A DNA stretch of 64,000 bases from Whalleya microplaca. Its lineage: Eukaryota > Ascomycota > Sordariomycetes > Xylariales > Xylariaceae. The translations under genes were made by a program, and so were the position numbers. Positions within the stretch are counted from its first letter, which is position 1. Each line of letters begins with the position of its first letter. The notes beneath the pieces are model-generated. The model had not been told where the DNA came from. It saw only the letters and a program-made list of their open reading frames with translations, and did not search any database. The stretch covers positions 124,001 to 188,000 of the forward strand of contig MU385730.1 in assembly GCA_022497155.1 (NCBI GenBank), in the 5' to 3' direction. Positions 25,912 through 38,200 of this stretch are shown here, in pieces.

Positions 25912-27669
25912 TCAATGTTCGTACTTGTAACTTGGAGACCTGTCAGAGAAGCACCCCGGATCTAGCACGGACACTTCCCCCATCCGTTCCTTGAGTGCCT
26001 CGCGCTTGTAATAAATGTGTCTAAGCACCCACCACAGACAAAAGCATAGTGCTATCGCCCCAAGGCTCCATGCGTGTCCTAGTGTATATGCCGGCGCATG
26101 GGTCTGTGGATAAATCTGTCCCGAGATAATGCCACCCACGTTTCCTAGCGACAGACCCAGCCCAATAGAGGCCGCTCGCTTGCCGTCAGGTGCGGTGTTG
26201 GTAGAAAACCAGGCTAGATTTGCTCCACCGAGCATCCAAGCACAGGAAGCTATTAGGAAGCATGCAAAATATTTTACCCCAACTGCCACATGGTTGTCGC
26301 CGAGTAAAACGGCATAGCCGACCATGCCGAGCGGGGCGCCGAGAATGCAGGCTAGGAACCGACGTGTATACCGATCTGATAGGTAACCGCATACACCGTA
26401 GACAATGGACCCCCAGAAGAAAACGGGGATGCTGAGATACTGTGATTGTTCGACACTGTAGTTGAAACCGAAGCGTAGAATGATAGGCAGGAAGACGCTA
26501 AACCCGTATAAAACAGTCAAAGACATGACTTGAACGATGGTGTGTAGCCAGGTCTTGATATCCATAATAGCCATTATAAACTCAGACCGAGTATAATGCC
26601 CTCGCCCCCCGTTATAGGCTTCAGTTAGCTCGGCACGTAGCCTCATTATTGCTCGGTCGTCTTCGTCGAGAAAATAGGCAGTCATATAAGACGACGGGAT
26701 GACGAAGTAGCAGAGAACCGCAATGACAACAGTTATGGCGCCCTCTATAATATACAGCCTGGTAACTTTAGTTTAGCATATATCAAAATCCGCCTACTTC
26801 TGGAGACTAACTCACCATCTCCAACCTGGGTACCCTGCTATCCCTCTATACGCAAGCTAGAGTCAGCTGTATTGAATACCTATTTGTGGTAGTTTCTGGA
26901 GTTCTTGGTCACGTCTCAGAAGCCCCAACCCTTGAGTAACCCCAAATACGTGTATGCGACTGCTGAGACGAACTGCAAGAGGAGCATGAAGAAAGAACTA
27001 GAATACGCACTCCATGTGTAGAATACCAAACGCAATCAACCCACCGAACGCACTTGACATAGCTGAGGCGACTAGATTCCCGATTAGACTTTGTGCTCTT
27101 AGTTTTGTTACCTTGCGCCCTAGCGGTATCTTACCAAACAGATAACTAATCCTCAACCCAATCTCGTCCCTTTTATACCAATTTGCCAACATGAGCGTCA
27201 GACTGGGGAACAAAAAAGCTTCAAACATGCCCAACAACAGACGGCACGCAGTGAGTTCGGCAAAGTTCTTTACGAATCCATTGCCTAGACACGCGATACC
27301 CCAGCATAGTGTGGCCGTCGGAATGACAAGATTGAAGCCCACCCGTTTCACGATGAGTGCAGCCGGAAACTCCGCAAGGATATACAGTGGATAAAAAAGC
27401 GATATGGCTGTGTTGACCTGAGTGCCGACAAGATGCAAGTCACCAATCATACCCTGCGTCGCTGCGAATCCGATATTGCCTCGGTCCAGAAATGATATGA
27501 GCTGGAGGACGATGAGAATCGGGCAAATGTAGAGATCGAGTTTTGCGACGACGCGGAGTTCGCGACGTCTGAAATCGGCATCTTCAGCCGTTTCGGTACG
27601 CTGTACCTGAGAGTCAAGCTCGAGCTCGAGCTTCTCGGGACGGTCTTCAGAGCCACGAGACATCGCCAT
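25912..27669 (-). CDS. MFS transporter, Dal5/TNA1-like anion:cation symporter family
   Basis: Plasma-membrane symporter of the ACS family (allantoate, nicotinate, vitamins, organic or sugar acids); substrate not predictable. Exons: 27669-27135, 27071-27011, 26845-26816, 26758-25912; phases agree and give 490 residues, normal for ACS. Seen: a charged N-terminus, then L-D-L-Y-I-C-P and F-L-D-R-G-N-I-G-F-A (ACS signature after TM1), C-R-L-L-L-G-M-F-E-A and F-P-S-L-T-L-M-L-A-N-W-Y-K-R-D-E, G-Y-P-G-W-R-W-L-Y-I-I-E-G bridging the third intron, and a second six-helix half with G-Y-L-S-D-R-Y-T-R-R and N-T-A-P-D-G-K-R. One exon is only 30 nt. The 63-nt first intron is in frame and stop-free, so naive ORF calling would retain it. 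A second ATG at 27663 is an alternative start. No neighbour suggests a pathway. Confidence 0.88.
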
Positions 27670-28600
27670 AGTTTAGATAATTTTTCATATAATTCCTACT
27701 AGAGAGGCCAAGGGAGAAAAGTTGGGCAAATGCAAAGTTCAGTGAGAAGGATATCCTCTTATTTCTAATGAGCTACCCCAACGTCCCATCCCAGCTATTC
27801 GGCAGATACTTTGGTCTATCAGAGCTAGGTACCGAGCCCACCATCTCCAGTCTGGGAAACTTGCCAAGGATATCGTGTCAGGCTTCTCTAAGCTGGGTTT
27901 TGCACGGATTTGCATGTTATAATGTTATGATGCAGGGGCTCAATGGCTAGGGACGCTGTTATATCAGCATTTGGTCAGCTGTGCTGAATACGTCTTGTGA
28001 GGTAGCAGCGGCAGACATCACGTCTGCTACCGGGATGTATATGCTTAATTATACAGAATATGACTGTATATATCGTATAGTCTGAGAATGAATGTCTTAT
28101 GCTTGGTCTTATGCATTCGTTTCTTGGGGTGTATGGTAATCTTCTCTAATATTTAGTCAGGCACGAACTATCGTTCACTATACAAACCCAATAATCATGG
28201 ATTGCTTAATCTCTGTTGAGAGCCTCGCATGCTCGACACTGGTGGGATAGTCAATGTACCAAATGTTACGAAGCTTTGGTGCCTTATACTTCTAGCAGAG
28301 TTACGAGATGCTCAGTTCCTGGCACTTGGACATATAGCACTAGCCGTGGAGTATACCAGTTTGGGGACCCTTATATGAGGCCTTGGGTTAGGGTTATAGG
28401 TGGATGCTCAACTTATGATGTTCTCGATTCTCCAGCTCATTATAGAAGCTTGCAACGGGCCATACTCCTGCTCAAGTAATAACAAAGATGCATAAAAGCT
28501 CTGACTGACGAGTCTCTGCCGGGTGCCCGGGCAGCTCCTGTGGTGGTCCAGGGCTGTATTTCGACGCCACTGGCTAGTATCCCGGGTGCATATGCATCTG
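27670..28600. other. Intergenic stretch, no gene recognised
   Basis: No supported coding region. It holds only short random frames. Confidence 0.35.
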
Positions 28601-29010
28601 GTCATATATACACTTGCGCGTTGTATACGTGCCCCCGAGCATTCTCTGGAGCGTGCTTCGCTTTGCGATGCTTATAGTATTTGTACCCAAGGTATATGAC
28701 GGTGATGATGAGGACCGCACCGACGGCTGCTCCGACTGACCCCTATGCCAGCCTTCGCCCCAGTGTCGTCTTCGTCCGATTCACCCAAAGTGTCTTTGGG
28801 TCATGAGGCGGAAGAAGTTGTCGAGCCAGCGTCGTTGCTGCTAGTGCTCGTGGCTGTTTCTGTCCCCGAGCTTCCAGTCGATGTTTCCGTCCCCGAACTT
28901 TCGGCCGATGTTGGAGAGGGCTCATCAGTGTCGAGAACAGTCCCGACGACGGCATACCCCGAGTCCGTCTCAGCGTAGATTGCGGTCTTCCACTGCCTTA
29001 TTACCACAGA
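28601..29010 (-). pseudogene. Decayed Ser/Thr-rich single-pass membrane protein
   Basis: Read on the - strand: a Ser/Thr-rich, low-complexity extracellular-type stretch (repeats of S-S-G-T-E-T), an in-frame TGA near 28803, then D-D-T-G-A-K-A-G-I-G-V, and after an apparent frameshift near 28738 a hydrophobic segment V-G-A-A-V-G-A-V-L-I-I-T-V-I-Y-L-G-Y followed by basic K-Y-Y-K-H-R-K-A-K. This is the layout of fungal single-pass wall or surface proteins (S/T-rich stalk, A-G-I-G-V-G-like start of the membrane helix, basic cytosolic tail). Stop plus frameshift suggest a pseudogene; an unrecognised intron could also join the parts. No folded domain was identified upstream. Confidence 0.4.
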
Positions 29011-29157
29011 GCTCCTTCGACAGAGCAGAATGCGTGGAACTTGTAGTACCTATACCTTCGATGTTTAGGCGGCTCCTGCAGACTGGACAAAGGCCCTATT
29101 GCTACACCCAAGCAAAGTCAGGTATATAATACAAATCTCGCGTGGGTAGCACTCAAC

Positions 29158-29252
29158 GGTCGGTTAGCTCAGTTGGTTAGAGCGTCGTACTAATACAATG
29201 CAAGTTGTATCAAGTAATGCGAAGGTCATGAGTTCAACCCTCATACTGACCA
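29158..29252 (+). tRNA. tRNA-Ile (anticodon AAT) with 21-nt intron
   Basis: Acceptor stem GGTCGGT pairs with ACTGACC (one G-U pair). The D arm is TAGCTCAGTTGGTTAGA. The anticodon stem TCGTA/TGCGA closes a CTAATAA loop with anticodon AAT (read as IAU). A 21-nt intron lies in the canonical place after position 37. The T arm is ATGAG-TTCAACC-CTCAT, followed by discriminator A. A TTTTT tract at 29259-29263 is the likely Pol III terminator. Confidence 0.93.
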
Positions 29253-29263
29253 CGGTTCATTTT

Positions 29264-31200
29264 TGCCCTCTCTGTTGTTGTTCCTTTTGCTTGCCGTGCC
29301 TCTTTGTTCTAGCCTCTGTCTGAGATCTCACCAAGTGCATGGAGCGGATTCCCGGTAAGATCGACGCTTCGGTTCCCGAGAAATTCAACCAAGGAATTAG
29401 CTTTCCTCGCGTTCTTGGTCCTAGTAGCCGTGGCCCACTGCGTTTGGGTCTGGCGCGAACCCGTCTTAGGCTTTTGGTACTGTATATGGATGCCGTGCGC
29501 CGAGACATTGAAAGGTTTCACCACGCAGGAGCGTTCTCTGCCAGTCCTGCAAATTGCGCCTTGTTCGACGGGCTTTATCCACGGATGTCGTCGAAATCGT
29601 GATGCTCTTGGGACCGGAAGGACTGATTGTGATGACAGTCTGAAGAGGCTGGTGGCTCGTGGGCTGTGATGTTCCTTTTGTAGCACTTGGGTAATTATTA
29701 GGCATTGTCGATGCACGTGAGCATTTCCGCCCCCTCGGTCTGATCGACACACCATATCTCTTACGAATACCGTGGAGCTTGACTGTTGAAGAGTTGTCAA
29801 TTATTGAGTTCCTCTTGCACCGCCCGTTCCTAGGAAGGGCTGTGTTGAGGTTCTGGAGCCGTTGCGCATAAAGCGCTTCAGCAACGGCCATCTCATACTC
29901 CATTGACAGTATATGGAGGGGGGAGAGATGCTCAAAAGGGTTGCTCATATCCGTCTGCCCCTGCGCACTGTCAACAGTTTGGATTAACCATTGAAGAGAC
30001 TGCTCTATCTCGTCTGGGGTAAAGCTCAATGCGGCAGAGCCTAGATCCGAACTATCTGCAGATTGGGGTTGGCTGGACTGCTGGATGCTTCGAGCAGTAG
30101 TCGGAGCAACATATGTTGTCCTGTCTTGTTCGTTGGCGGCTTTGAGCGTTTTGTCTTCAGAGTATCGGCTCGCCGCATTTCTCCTCCGACTCCGACTCTT
30201 ATGGCTGATCTTAGCACTAATCCTGTCCTGAATGACGTTGGCGAGCGATGAGCCCTGCTACAAGATCGAAGTTTAATCCTCTCCTAAGTATCTTTTGGCC
30301 CATTGCAGGAATGAAGCAGAGTAATGACGATTGTCGACTGCTTGCCACGCTTTAATTCTTGTATCCTGCATGTATGCAACTCTGCCAGTGGCGCTCCTTT
30401 CAGGCTATATTCGAACTTACCAGACGTCCAGCGAGCATAGTGGCAGATGGGATCAAGTGGGTATTTCTTGTCGGGTAGCTGAGATATCATGTTGAGTCAA
30501 GCGTCGAGGCATAAAGTGCTCCTGCGGACAAGGGTTGGCTTTGCGTAGTATGTAGCTGCCGGGTGATCAAGGAGTAGTGTGAACGTTTTCAGATGTTGAC
30601 CTCCCATGTTGAACTCCAGCCAAACTCTGAGCTTCCCACCAGGTGGAGCAAGCATGATCTCCACGAGCCTGACCGATTTGTCTAGGGACTTGTGTACAAC
30701 TTGGTCAGACAAGCACCAGCAACGACAAGAAATGGCAGAGGCAGAGTTTTGGCAACGTCGATAGAGAAATGGTAGTGAAACTTTTCGAGTTCCCTAAACT
30801 TGCTGTCGAGAATTATGGTTTACGGCGGTCACTTGCGTATTCAGCATACCGTCCCTTAAGCCTTTGCCGCGAAGGAGCTGGATAGTAGGTGAATTAGTGT
30901 CCCAGAATGCAGCGGCGCGTCCATCGTGGCTCGCAACATGGATAATGAGTCCAATATCAGAATACTCACGGCCCGAGGCCGTAGCCAACCGTGTGCAATC
31001 CCGATTCGAAAGTGTTGTCTTCGTGGTGTAGAAGGCTTCTAGTTTGTCAGCTAGGATGGTAGCGAGATCCTTGTTCTTGAAGGCTGGTTGGCGATTTCGG
31101 CTCTGGAAGAGACTGACGAGTGAGAAGAACTCGTGCTATTCCAATCGGCTAGCAGCTACCTCTCTAAACCGACGAGTAGTAACCTCACCTGAAAGAAGTG
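29264..31200 (-). CDS. Doubtful multi-exon hypothetical gene
   Basis: Not recognised. On the - strand several open stretches could be exons. About 31140-30845 reads F-K-N-K-D-L-A-T-I-L, then G-R-E-Y-S-D-I-G-L-I-I-H-V, then a possible GTGACC donor. Others lie at about 30690-30430 and at about 30262-29466, the last containing L-S-F-T-P-D-E-I-E-Q-S-L-Q-W-L and F-E-H-L-S-P-L-H-I-L-S-M-E-Y, which look protein-like. A plausible acceptor TTGTAG precedes the last exon. No complete phase-consistent model could be built, so this may be a real uncharacterised gene or a decaying one. It lies between two tRNA-Ile genes. Confidence 0.28.
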
Positions 31201-32425
31201 TTGTGATATCTGGACTTTGTTCGGAGGCACTGCCGACTGGCGTGTTGATAACCCAGTGTTCGATAACCGACGGGATCCAGGGTGCGTCCATCACTGAGAT
31301 GATGCTTGAGCATAGTATTAAAACAGTCCGAGGCGTCCATGCTCGCGAACGTGTTGTACCGTGTCAGGTATATCCATAACGCTATGATAAATGTATGAAT
31401 CAACACAAGTCTATGCCCTCAAGAGGTCCATCGTATGACTAGGGGATGTTAAGGGCCGCTTCGGTAGTGGCCAAGCTGTTGGGTTGTGTCGTTGTTGGCA
31501 AATATGTGCTTTTCAACGACTCCAGTGGGATCCAGGCCACGTACGGTAACTTGTTTATTACGGTAGTGCTACATTTGTCTCTCGAACCTAGAGTAGTGGA
31601 GAGACCACCATCCCTAATATATCATCATTTCCGACCTTGACGTATTGGTAAGGGCTCGCAGCCTTCGTGTTTAGTCTTGTATTTTCCTATCATGGAAACG
31701 AAGAATATATTTACCTCGGCATAATCCTAATCATAGAAATTTTCCCCGTTACTATAGAGGTTCGAAATAAAGCCTAATCATAGAGATATCCCCTCGACCT
31801 CCTCGCCGATTCGGTACGGATAATCCTTTCGACCTGCTTACATACGCTTCGCCAACTACTTTGTACGGCACGACGGAGAATTCCCACACTGTACGGAGTA
31901 CAGACCACCTCTTTGTTATTTGATTCTTTATCAGTTTGTTGTCGGGAAAAACCGAGGGACTATTCCATTATCCTATTGCCGCGCTTATGTAGGAGGTGCC
32001 GTCTACTCGTCGTACGTCGATGGCCGGAGATCTGGGCCTTGTCTGGGATTACGAGGGTAAATCGACGATGAACATTGTTTATTCGGTTCGTTCAGTTCGG
32101 TTCGTGATATGGTAGGGTCTAATGGTTGGTGCGTCGGTGCTCGTTGCGAGGAAGGTTTGGCAATATGTGGGTAGGTACGGAGGACAGTGGCATAAAGATC
32201 TTCGAACAGTAGTTACACTGCTAGGACCTCTATCCCTAATACACCATCTCTTCCCCGCGCTTGACAGGCCTTTCTTTACTTCCCAGACGAAATTGCCAAA
32301 AGTTACATGTTGGTTACATGTTGTATGCGAGATTGGGCTTAGCGTGAGCAGGGCTATACAGACGGGATGTCGGTGTGTAGGGTAGATGGTGCAAAAAAAA
32401 CGGCGGTCGTTCAACCAACATGGTC
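31201..32425. other. Intergenic stretch, no gene recognised
   Basis: No supported gene. An internal duplication of the words CCTAATCATAGA occurs near 31726 and 31773. Nothing else was identified. Confidence 0.35.
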
Positions 32426-32520
32426 GGTCGGTTAGCTCAGCTGGTTAGAGCGTCGTACTAATACAATGCAAGTTGTATCAAGTAATGCGAAGGTCATGAG
32501 TTCAATCCTCATACTGACCA
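32426..32520 (+). tRNA. tRNA-Ile (anticodon AAT) with 21-nt intron, second copy
   Basis: Same structure as the copy at 29158, including an identical 21-nt intron. There are only two substitutions, one in the D loop (CAGCTGG versus CAGTTGG) and one in the T loop (TTCAATC versus TTCAACC). TTTTT follows at 32523-32527 as the probable Pol III terminator. It is in the same orientation as the first copy, 3268 bp away. Confidence 0.93.
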
Positions 32521-35134
32521 TTATTTTTGCTCTCCTCCTCCTCCTTAGGAGGTAAGAAGTGAGAGACCATACTATTCTTCCCCCCCCCCCCCCCCACCCC
32601 CATCTATTTCATGTCGATACCTCGTTAGGTTTGGCAGCGGAGCAGACGAGAACAGAGAATATACGTGAATAGCTATTCACTGACTTAATTAAATAGTAGG
32701 AAAATATAACATGCTGGTGGCTATCTGGACTGGTATAAATGATATGAATGAGTCGGCAGAGTTAAGCAACGTGCCATTTCCGAACTTCTACAGCCGGTTA
32801 ATTAGCGCCATATTTGAGCAGAGCGTCCACCATTATACGACGCAGGCTATCGGAGCTTCATGCTTACCAACTTACCTCCACTGGACTGAACGCCGGCCAA
32901 CGTTGTCAGCCATGGGAACGCTTACCTAAAAAGACCGATTCAATGGTGGGATGAGGCTCTTGTTCGTCATAACCAAGACTTTGCCGTCAGGTATAACAGA
33001 GCTGAGATGATGATATATGATGCAAATAGCTTCTTGTAGTGTACTCGATGAACTTGCGAAATATGGTATCAAAGATACTAAGTCCTTCTGCGAGTTATAT
33101 GATCAAGTGGATGTGCAAGCTCATCGGGAACAGTACGGCTGTCTACCTGCTGATGAGGACTGCTGGTATGCCACAAGTGAGCGTAGCTACCAAAAGAAGC
33201 CACACACGTAGTGGATGTGCTTTTAACTGGGATGCCTAGGTCGTCGCAGGTTCACAAGGTAATGGTGCAAGACATGGAAAGGTTCCTGTAGCACCAATCA
33301 ACGATGAGATAGCAAGCTCACTGGCGTATCGACTAAGCCTTATTGAGGAGGTCCTGCGAGGTAGACAGTTACGTCATTTCTGTCATCGCTCGTAGTTCTC
33401 GAGATGGAATGTATGTTTAACGGCAGTCTAGAGAGTAGAGTGTAGGAGAGAGATGGATAGTGCTACTTATCCGATTTGTCAAGTTGTTGGAGTTTCGAGG
33501 AGGAATAGGGCGCGGATGTTGTTTCAAGTCAGTTGTAGATGATAGGGCGAAACGAAGGGCAGTCGAATGGTTGAAAACATGAGGGTATTAGAGAAACGGT
33601 TTGATGAAACCACCCGCGTATCGGGGCTTCGCAGAGTGACTAGGCAGCGGTACCTACCTTCAACTTATCAAAATCCCTTAGGCTATGATACCTACTATAT
33701 AACCTTCGTAAAGACTGTATCATGTCGAGACGTATTGAGCACCTACTCGCAACTTTGTCATCTTCTGTAACCGGTTGATGTGTACCGAGCAGCCGAGTAG
33801 ATTTATTATCAACTGGCCAGACAATCAAGCCCAGTCAGCCGGTGTTACATAAGGCTTATGAAATTAGGTAAGCTCGGGACATACGGTATGAGGGACAGTG
33901 CATATATAACGCGTACTATGCTGCTAGACATTTAGTGGCTGTAATCCTATTTGCCAATTGCCAATTGCCAATTGCCCGGTACCTTAACAGAACAGGGATG
34001 AACGCTCGTGTATGTACCGCTTTGCCCCTGAAGCATGCAGCCCTGGGCGTTCCGTTTCCCGCAGTACAATAACGGCGCACTACCTACCTAGGTATGTAAA
34101 GCTACATGTGTATCTAACCTACCTAGCTAAAAGGTACTCGGGAATGTAGGTATCTATCTATACGTAGTACATACTCGCTATGCATACAAGTACGCACACT
34201 AAGACCTGTGCACCATTCGCAGCATGTGTCAGCGCTACATGTAGTACTTAGGTAGGCAGTCTATGTGCCGGCAGATATCGAGTGGTGCTTCCAATTACAG
34301 CGGCGCACATGGATGCTGACATCCAATGTATGGTCGTGTATGTATGAAGTATGTAAAGTGGTTTAGAGGTACATGTGGTACGTGTAGGCCTAGGTGAGGT
34401 CGGCATATGCGTAGCACATTACGTACATCAACTCAATCTCACTTTCACAGCTAGGCTGGTAGAGATAGATGGATCATACTTGAGATAGGTACGTTCTGTA
34501 TGTATATAATAACCAGGACCAGCCTATAAGGTACATATAGAGAGACTCGGGACTCAGTACTTACCTGTTGCGGCAATAGTCGTGAACAGCTTTGTTCGCA
34601 TCGGTCGTATCGGTCCGTAACATTGAGTTGATTCAGTTCCAGGGGCACGGCAAGGGGAAACGAACCCTTCAGGCTCCCCAAGTTCGGGTGTGTTCCTGAA
34701 TCCTGCATGCAGTTCGGATTACCTTGGCTGAGGGTCTGATAAACGCGCCAAAGGGGGCGAAAGGAAACGTAACGAGTAAAAAAAAAAAAAAAGAGCGAAA
34801 GCTAAAGAGAAGAGGAAAATATAGAGCCGCATTTCTGACCTTGTCGCTTGTTCCAATTTCAATTCATTACCGCTCTAGACTCCGGATCGACAGAAGAATA
34901 TAGGGAATGCGGATACATATACATTTTACTTGGAACCTTATCAACGACCGGAGTGTGGGATCATCAGCGTGATACCCTTCTTTCGTACAGTGGTCTGTGT
35001 GTCTACATATTCTGCTTGCTCTTTCCCCTACATACTACTGTACGCAGTACATACCACCTTACCACAGTAGGCACTCGGCCGGATCGAGAAGGGGCAACGG
35101 GACGGCAGACGATAGCACCAGCAGAAGGAGCAAT
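32521..35134. other. Intergenic stretch with simple repeats
   Basis: No supported gene. It contains a poly-C run (32580-32595), a 7-bp tandem repeat TTGCCAA (three and a half copies, 33951-33976), and a dense field of ACCTACCTAGGTATG and GTACATAC words at 34080-34420. A run of 15 A lies at about 34779-34793. It probably includes the distal promoter of the MIT-domain gene. Confidence 0.4.
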
Positions 35135-35161
35135 AGCAGCAGCAGCAGCAGCAGCAGCAGC
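35135..35161 (+). repeat. AGC trinucleotide repeat, nine units
   Basis: Perfect (AGC)9 in the probable 5' leader of the MIT-domain gene, 110 bp before its start codon. Confidence 0.85.
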
Positions 35162-35270
35162 ACCTACCTGCCCACGCACCTGAGCAGCCTTAGGTAACAT
35201 AACCTACCTGAGTAGGAGGTACCCGGTAACCTACATACCCGGGCGTACCTACCCAAGATAAGGTATACGC

Positions 35271-38200
35271 ATGATGCATCGAGGTGCAGCCCCATCTCAT
35301 CAACCACCACCACCGCAACCACCACAACTACAACCACCACCGCAATCACAACCACCACAATCACAATCACAACCACAACCACAACCACAACCGTCGAGAT
35401 ACCCGCCTACAAGTACCGACAGTACCAGTTCCAACCACAACCACAACCACAACCACAACCGCGATCACGACCACGAACACAACCGCGACAACACGCGTAA
35501 TAACTATTCGAAGACAGACTCGACTTTATCATCATCGTATATTAGCAACAGCAATAGCAACAATTTCCATTACAACAACGGTGTCGGCACAACTACTACC
35601 AACACCACCACCACCACCATTACCGACACCACCACCGGCAGTTTTCAATTAATACCTGGCGACGGCGGTGGGGATGAAATAATAAGCACAAGCATAAGAA
35701 GTGGTGGTGGTAATACTAGCCATAATCCTAGCCAGAATACTAGTAATAATACTAGTATCACCGGAACTGCTAGCGTTGTCCGACCGGCTGGAATCGCCAA
35801 AGAAACTCAATCTCGTCCGCCAGAGCACCACACCTACCACACCCACTCCCAGTCACAGTCCCAGTCCCAGTCCCAGTCCCAGTCACCGTCCCAGTCACGA
35901 TCCCAGTCACAATCCCAATCTCAATCCCTATCCCAATCCCAATCCCAATTCCAGTCCCAATCCCATTCATATTCTTACTCGGTTACCGCCCCACCCAGGA
36001 CCTCGTCTCTTCTGCCTCCGCCGCGCAACACCAATACCAAAACCACAAATAATGTCGAGCTCACCTTTCTCGACCCATTGACCGCCGCCGCCGCCTCCTC
36101 CACCCCCGAGCGTCATTCTCGCTCCAGCAGCGACGGCTTCCGAAACCTCAACCGCTGGTCCGCATCCACCAGCTCGAGTCGGGCTTCCAAGGCCTCCAAG
36201 GCCTCCAGAGCCTCGAAAGTCTCCGACCATCAACAGTCGCGCTTGCACACTTTCTCCCGCCGCCTGAGCATCGACTCCTTCGCGCTTCTTGCTCAACAGG
36301 CCGACCCCAAAAATACAATTACCGAAAATACCGAAAATACCGATCCTCAACAACACCGCCGTTCTTCTTCCCGCAAGCTTACCAAGCGGCAACCCTCCAA
36401 CGGATCTGGCCCTCGCTCTCGCCGTGCCTCCTCGCCTCCTCCGCCGTCCTCTGTATCTGTGCCAGCACCGAATCTGCCTCCCATCATCTCCCTTCCTCCC
36501 CTCGATACCAACCCGGAATCCGCCAATCCCGCCTCTTCGCCGCGTCTCATGAGTCGCGCCAGCCCGGCCGTCAGCACCCCAAACTCGGTGTTTTCGAGCC
36601 AACATAACGGCGATCGTCAACAGGACTACTTCTGGAATGACCTCGCCGATCCCAACAGAACAGCTTCCCCTGCCGTCGCCGCTGCCGCCGCCGCTGCCGC
36701 CGACGCCGCCGCCCGACCGAATCCCAGCCTACTCCCCCCAGCGCCCGTAGTACGCGACGCTATGCCCGACAAGAAGGGCCATACTCGAGGTCGTCCTTCG
36801 GCAGCCAGAAGTAGTTCCGACTCTACGCGAGCCCGGGACCGGACCAATAAGCCCTCCCAGAAGGCTATGCTTTCTAAGGCTCTCGCCAAAGCTAACGCCG
36901 CCGTCCAGCTGGACAATGCCCAGAATTATAACGCTGCCAGAGAATCTTATCTGGAAGCCTGTCATCTCCTACAACAGGTCCTTGCTCGGACGAGCGGCGA
37001 GGAGGATAGGAAGAAGCTGGAAGCCATCGTGAGTCATCAATGCATACTATCGAATTACAGCTGGACCAGACGAACTAATATTGACTGTCTCCCCGTAGCG
37101 GCGGACATATACGAGCCGGATAGATGAGCTAGATGGCTTAGATTCCGTATATACCCAAAATGACAAGGCACTGCCTGCGAGGCCCGAGAGCTTCGACTAC
37201 CACGGAGTACAGGTAGGATCGGCCGATGGTAACGGCCCTGGAGAGTCTACAACGGCAGCCAGAGGAACTAGAGGAGAGTCACCTAATCCACATGCATTTT
37301 CAAGCCTTTCCGGACGGCCGTCGCCAGATTCCAGAAGAGACCCTCCCGTCGATGCTTCGCGTCTTCGCCACTCCCCGAATATAGGCTCTGATCAACACCC
37401 GCTGCAGTCTTCTTTTTCGAAGTCTCCTATGCGCCGAAACTTCGAAGGCAGCTCTCTGAGTATACCGCGCCAAGATGAAGGATTCATGCCGGCCCCGCTG
37501 TCGCCGAGGAGACTGGGCCAGCCTGCCAAAGTCCCGAGTCCCGAGCCTATCGTGCGACAGGATTTCTCCTGGCCGTCTGAGCGTTTCGCCGCCGAAAGCG
37601 GGCCGAGGGGCCACAGGCGCAATGCCAGTCACGAGTCAGCGTCGTGGCTTGACCCCATTGACGAATCGGGCGGCTCGGCAGCTTCGTCGGTGCACTCGCG
37701 CTCATCGTCGATAGGGGTTACGCGGCGACACATTCGCCATACTAGTGGTGACACCGAGGCCGAGTTCGATGCCGCTTTGGATGCTGCCGTCGAAGCGGCG
37801 TACGACGATGGCTATGAGCCGACGGACGCATATGGAATGCCTTACGACGAGATAGATGAAGGAGGCGACGACCGCGGGCGCGGCGATGATGCCGTGTCTA
37901 ATGCAATGCGGAAGGTCGAGCTTGCCAAGGAGAGAGTGCGGCAAACCGAGCGCGAGGCGGCCATCGAATTTGGTCGGGATCCAGAGCGCCAGAGAAAGAT
38001 GTCACTAAGCCAGGAGCCGTCGACCTTTAATGGGGACTTTTTCGACGCTAATGATTCCGACGAAGAGGAGCGCATACTAGAAGAGATGACGAGGGGATAC
38101 GTCATGGGAGATTTCAGTTTTGGCCAGCAGTCCCAACCGTCGCAATCCAAGGTGCCGAGAGAATCGGACTCTAGTGGCGTGACATCTCGTACTTGGCACA

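Noticed and set aside
25912..27669. The MFS transporter as the substrate importer of the sugar cluster
   Set aside because: It is 21 kb away, separated by several unrelated genes, and belongs to the anion:cation symporter family rather than sugar porters. The link cannot be excluded for a sugar acid but has no positional support.
36626..36916. Ala-rich and Gly-rich antisense frames across the MIT-domain gene
   Set aside because: They mirror the codon bias and repeats of the real coding strand and have no independent features.
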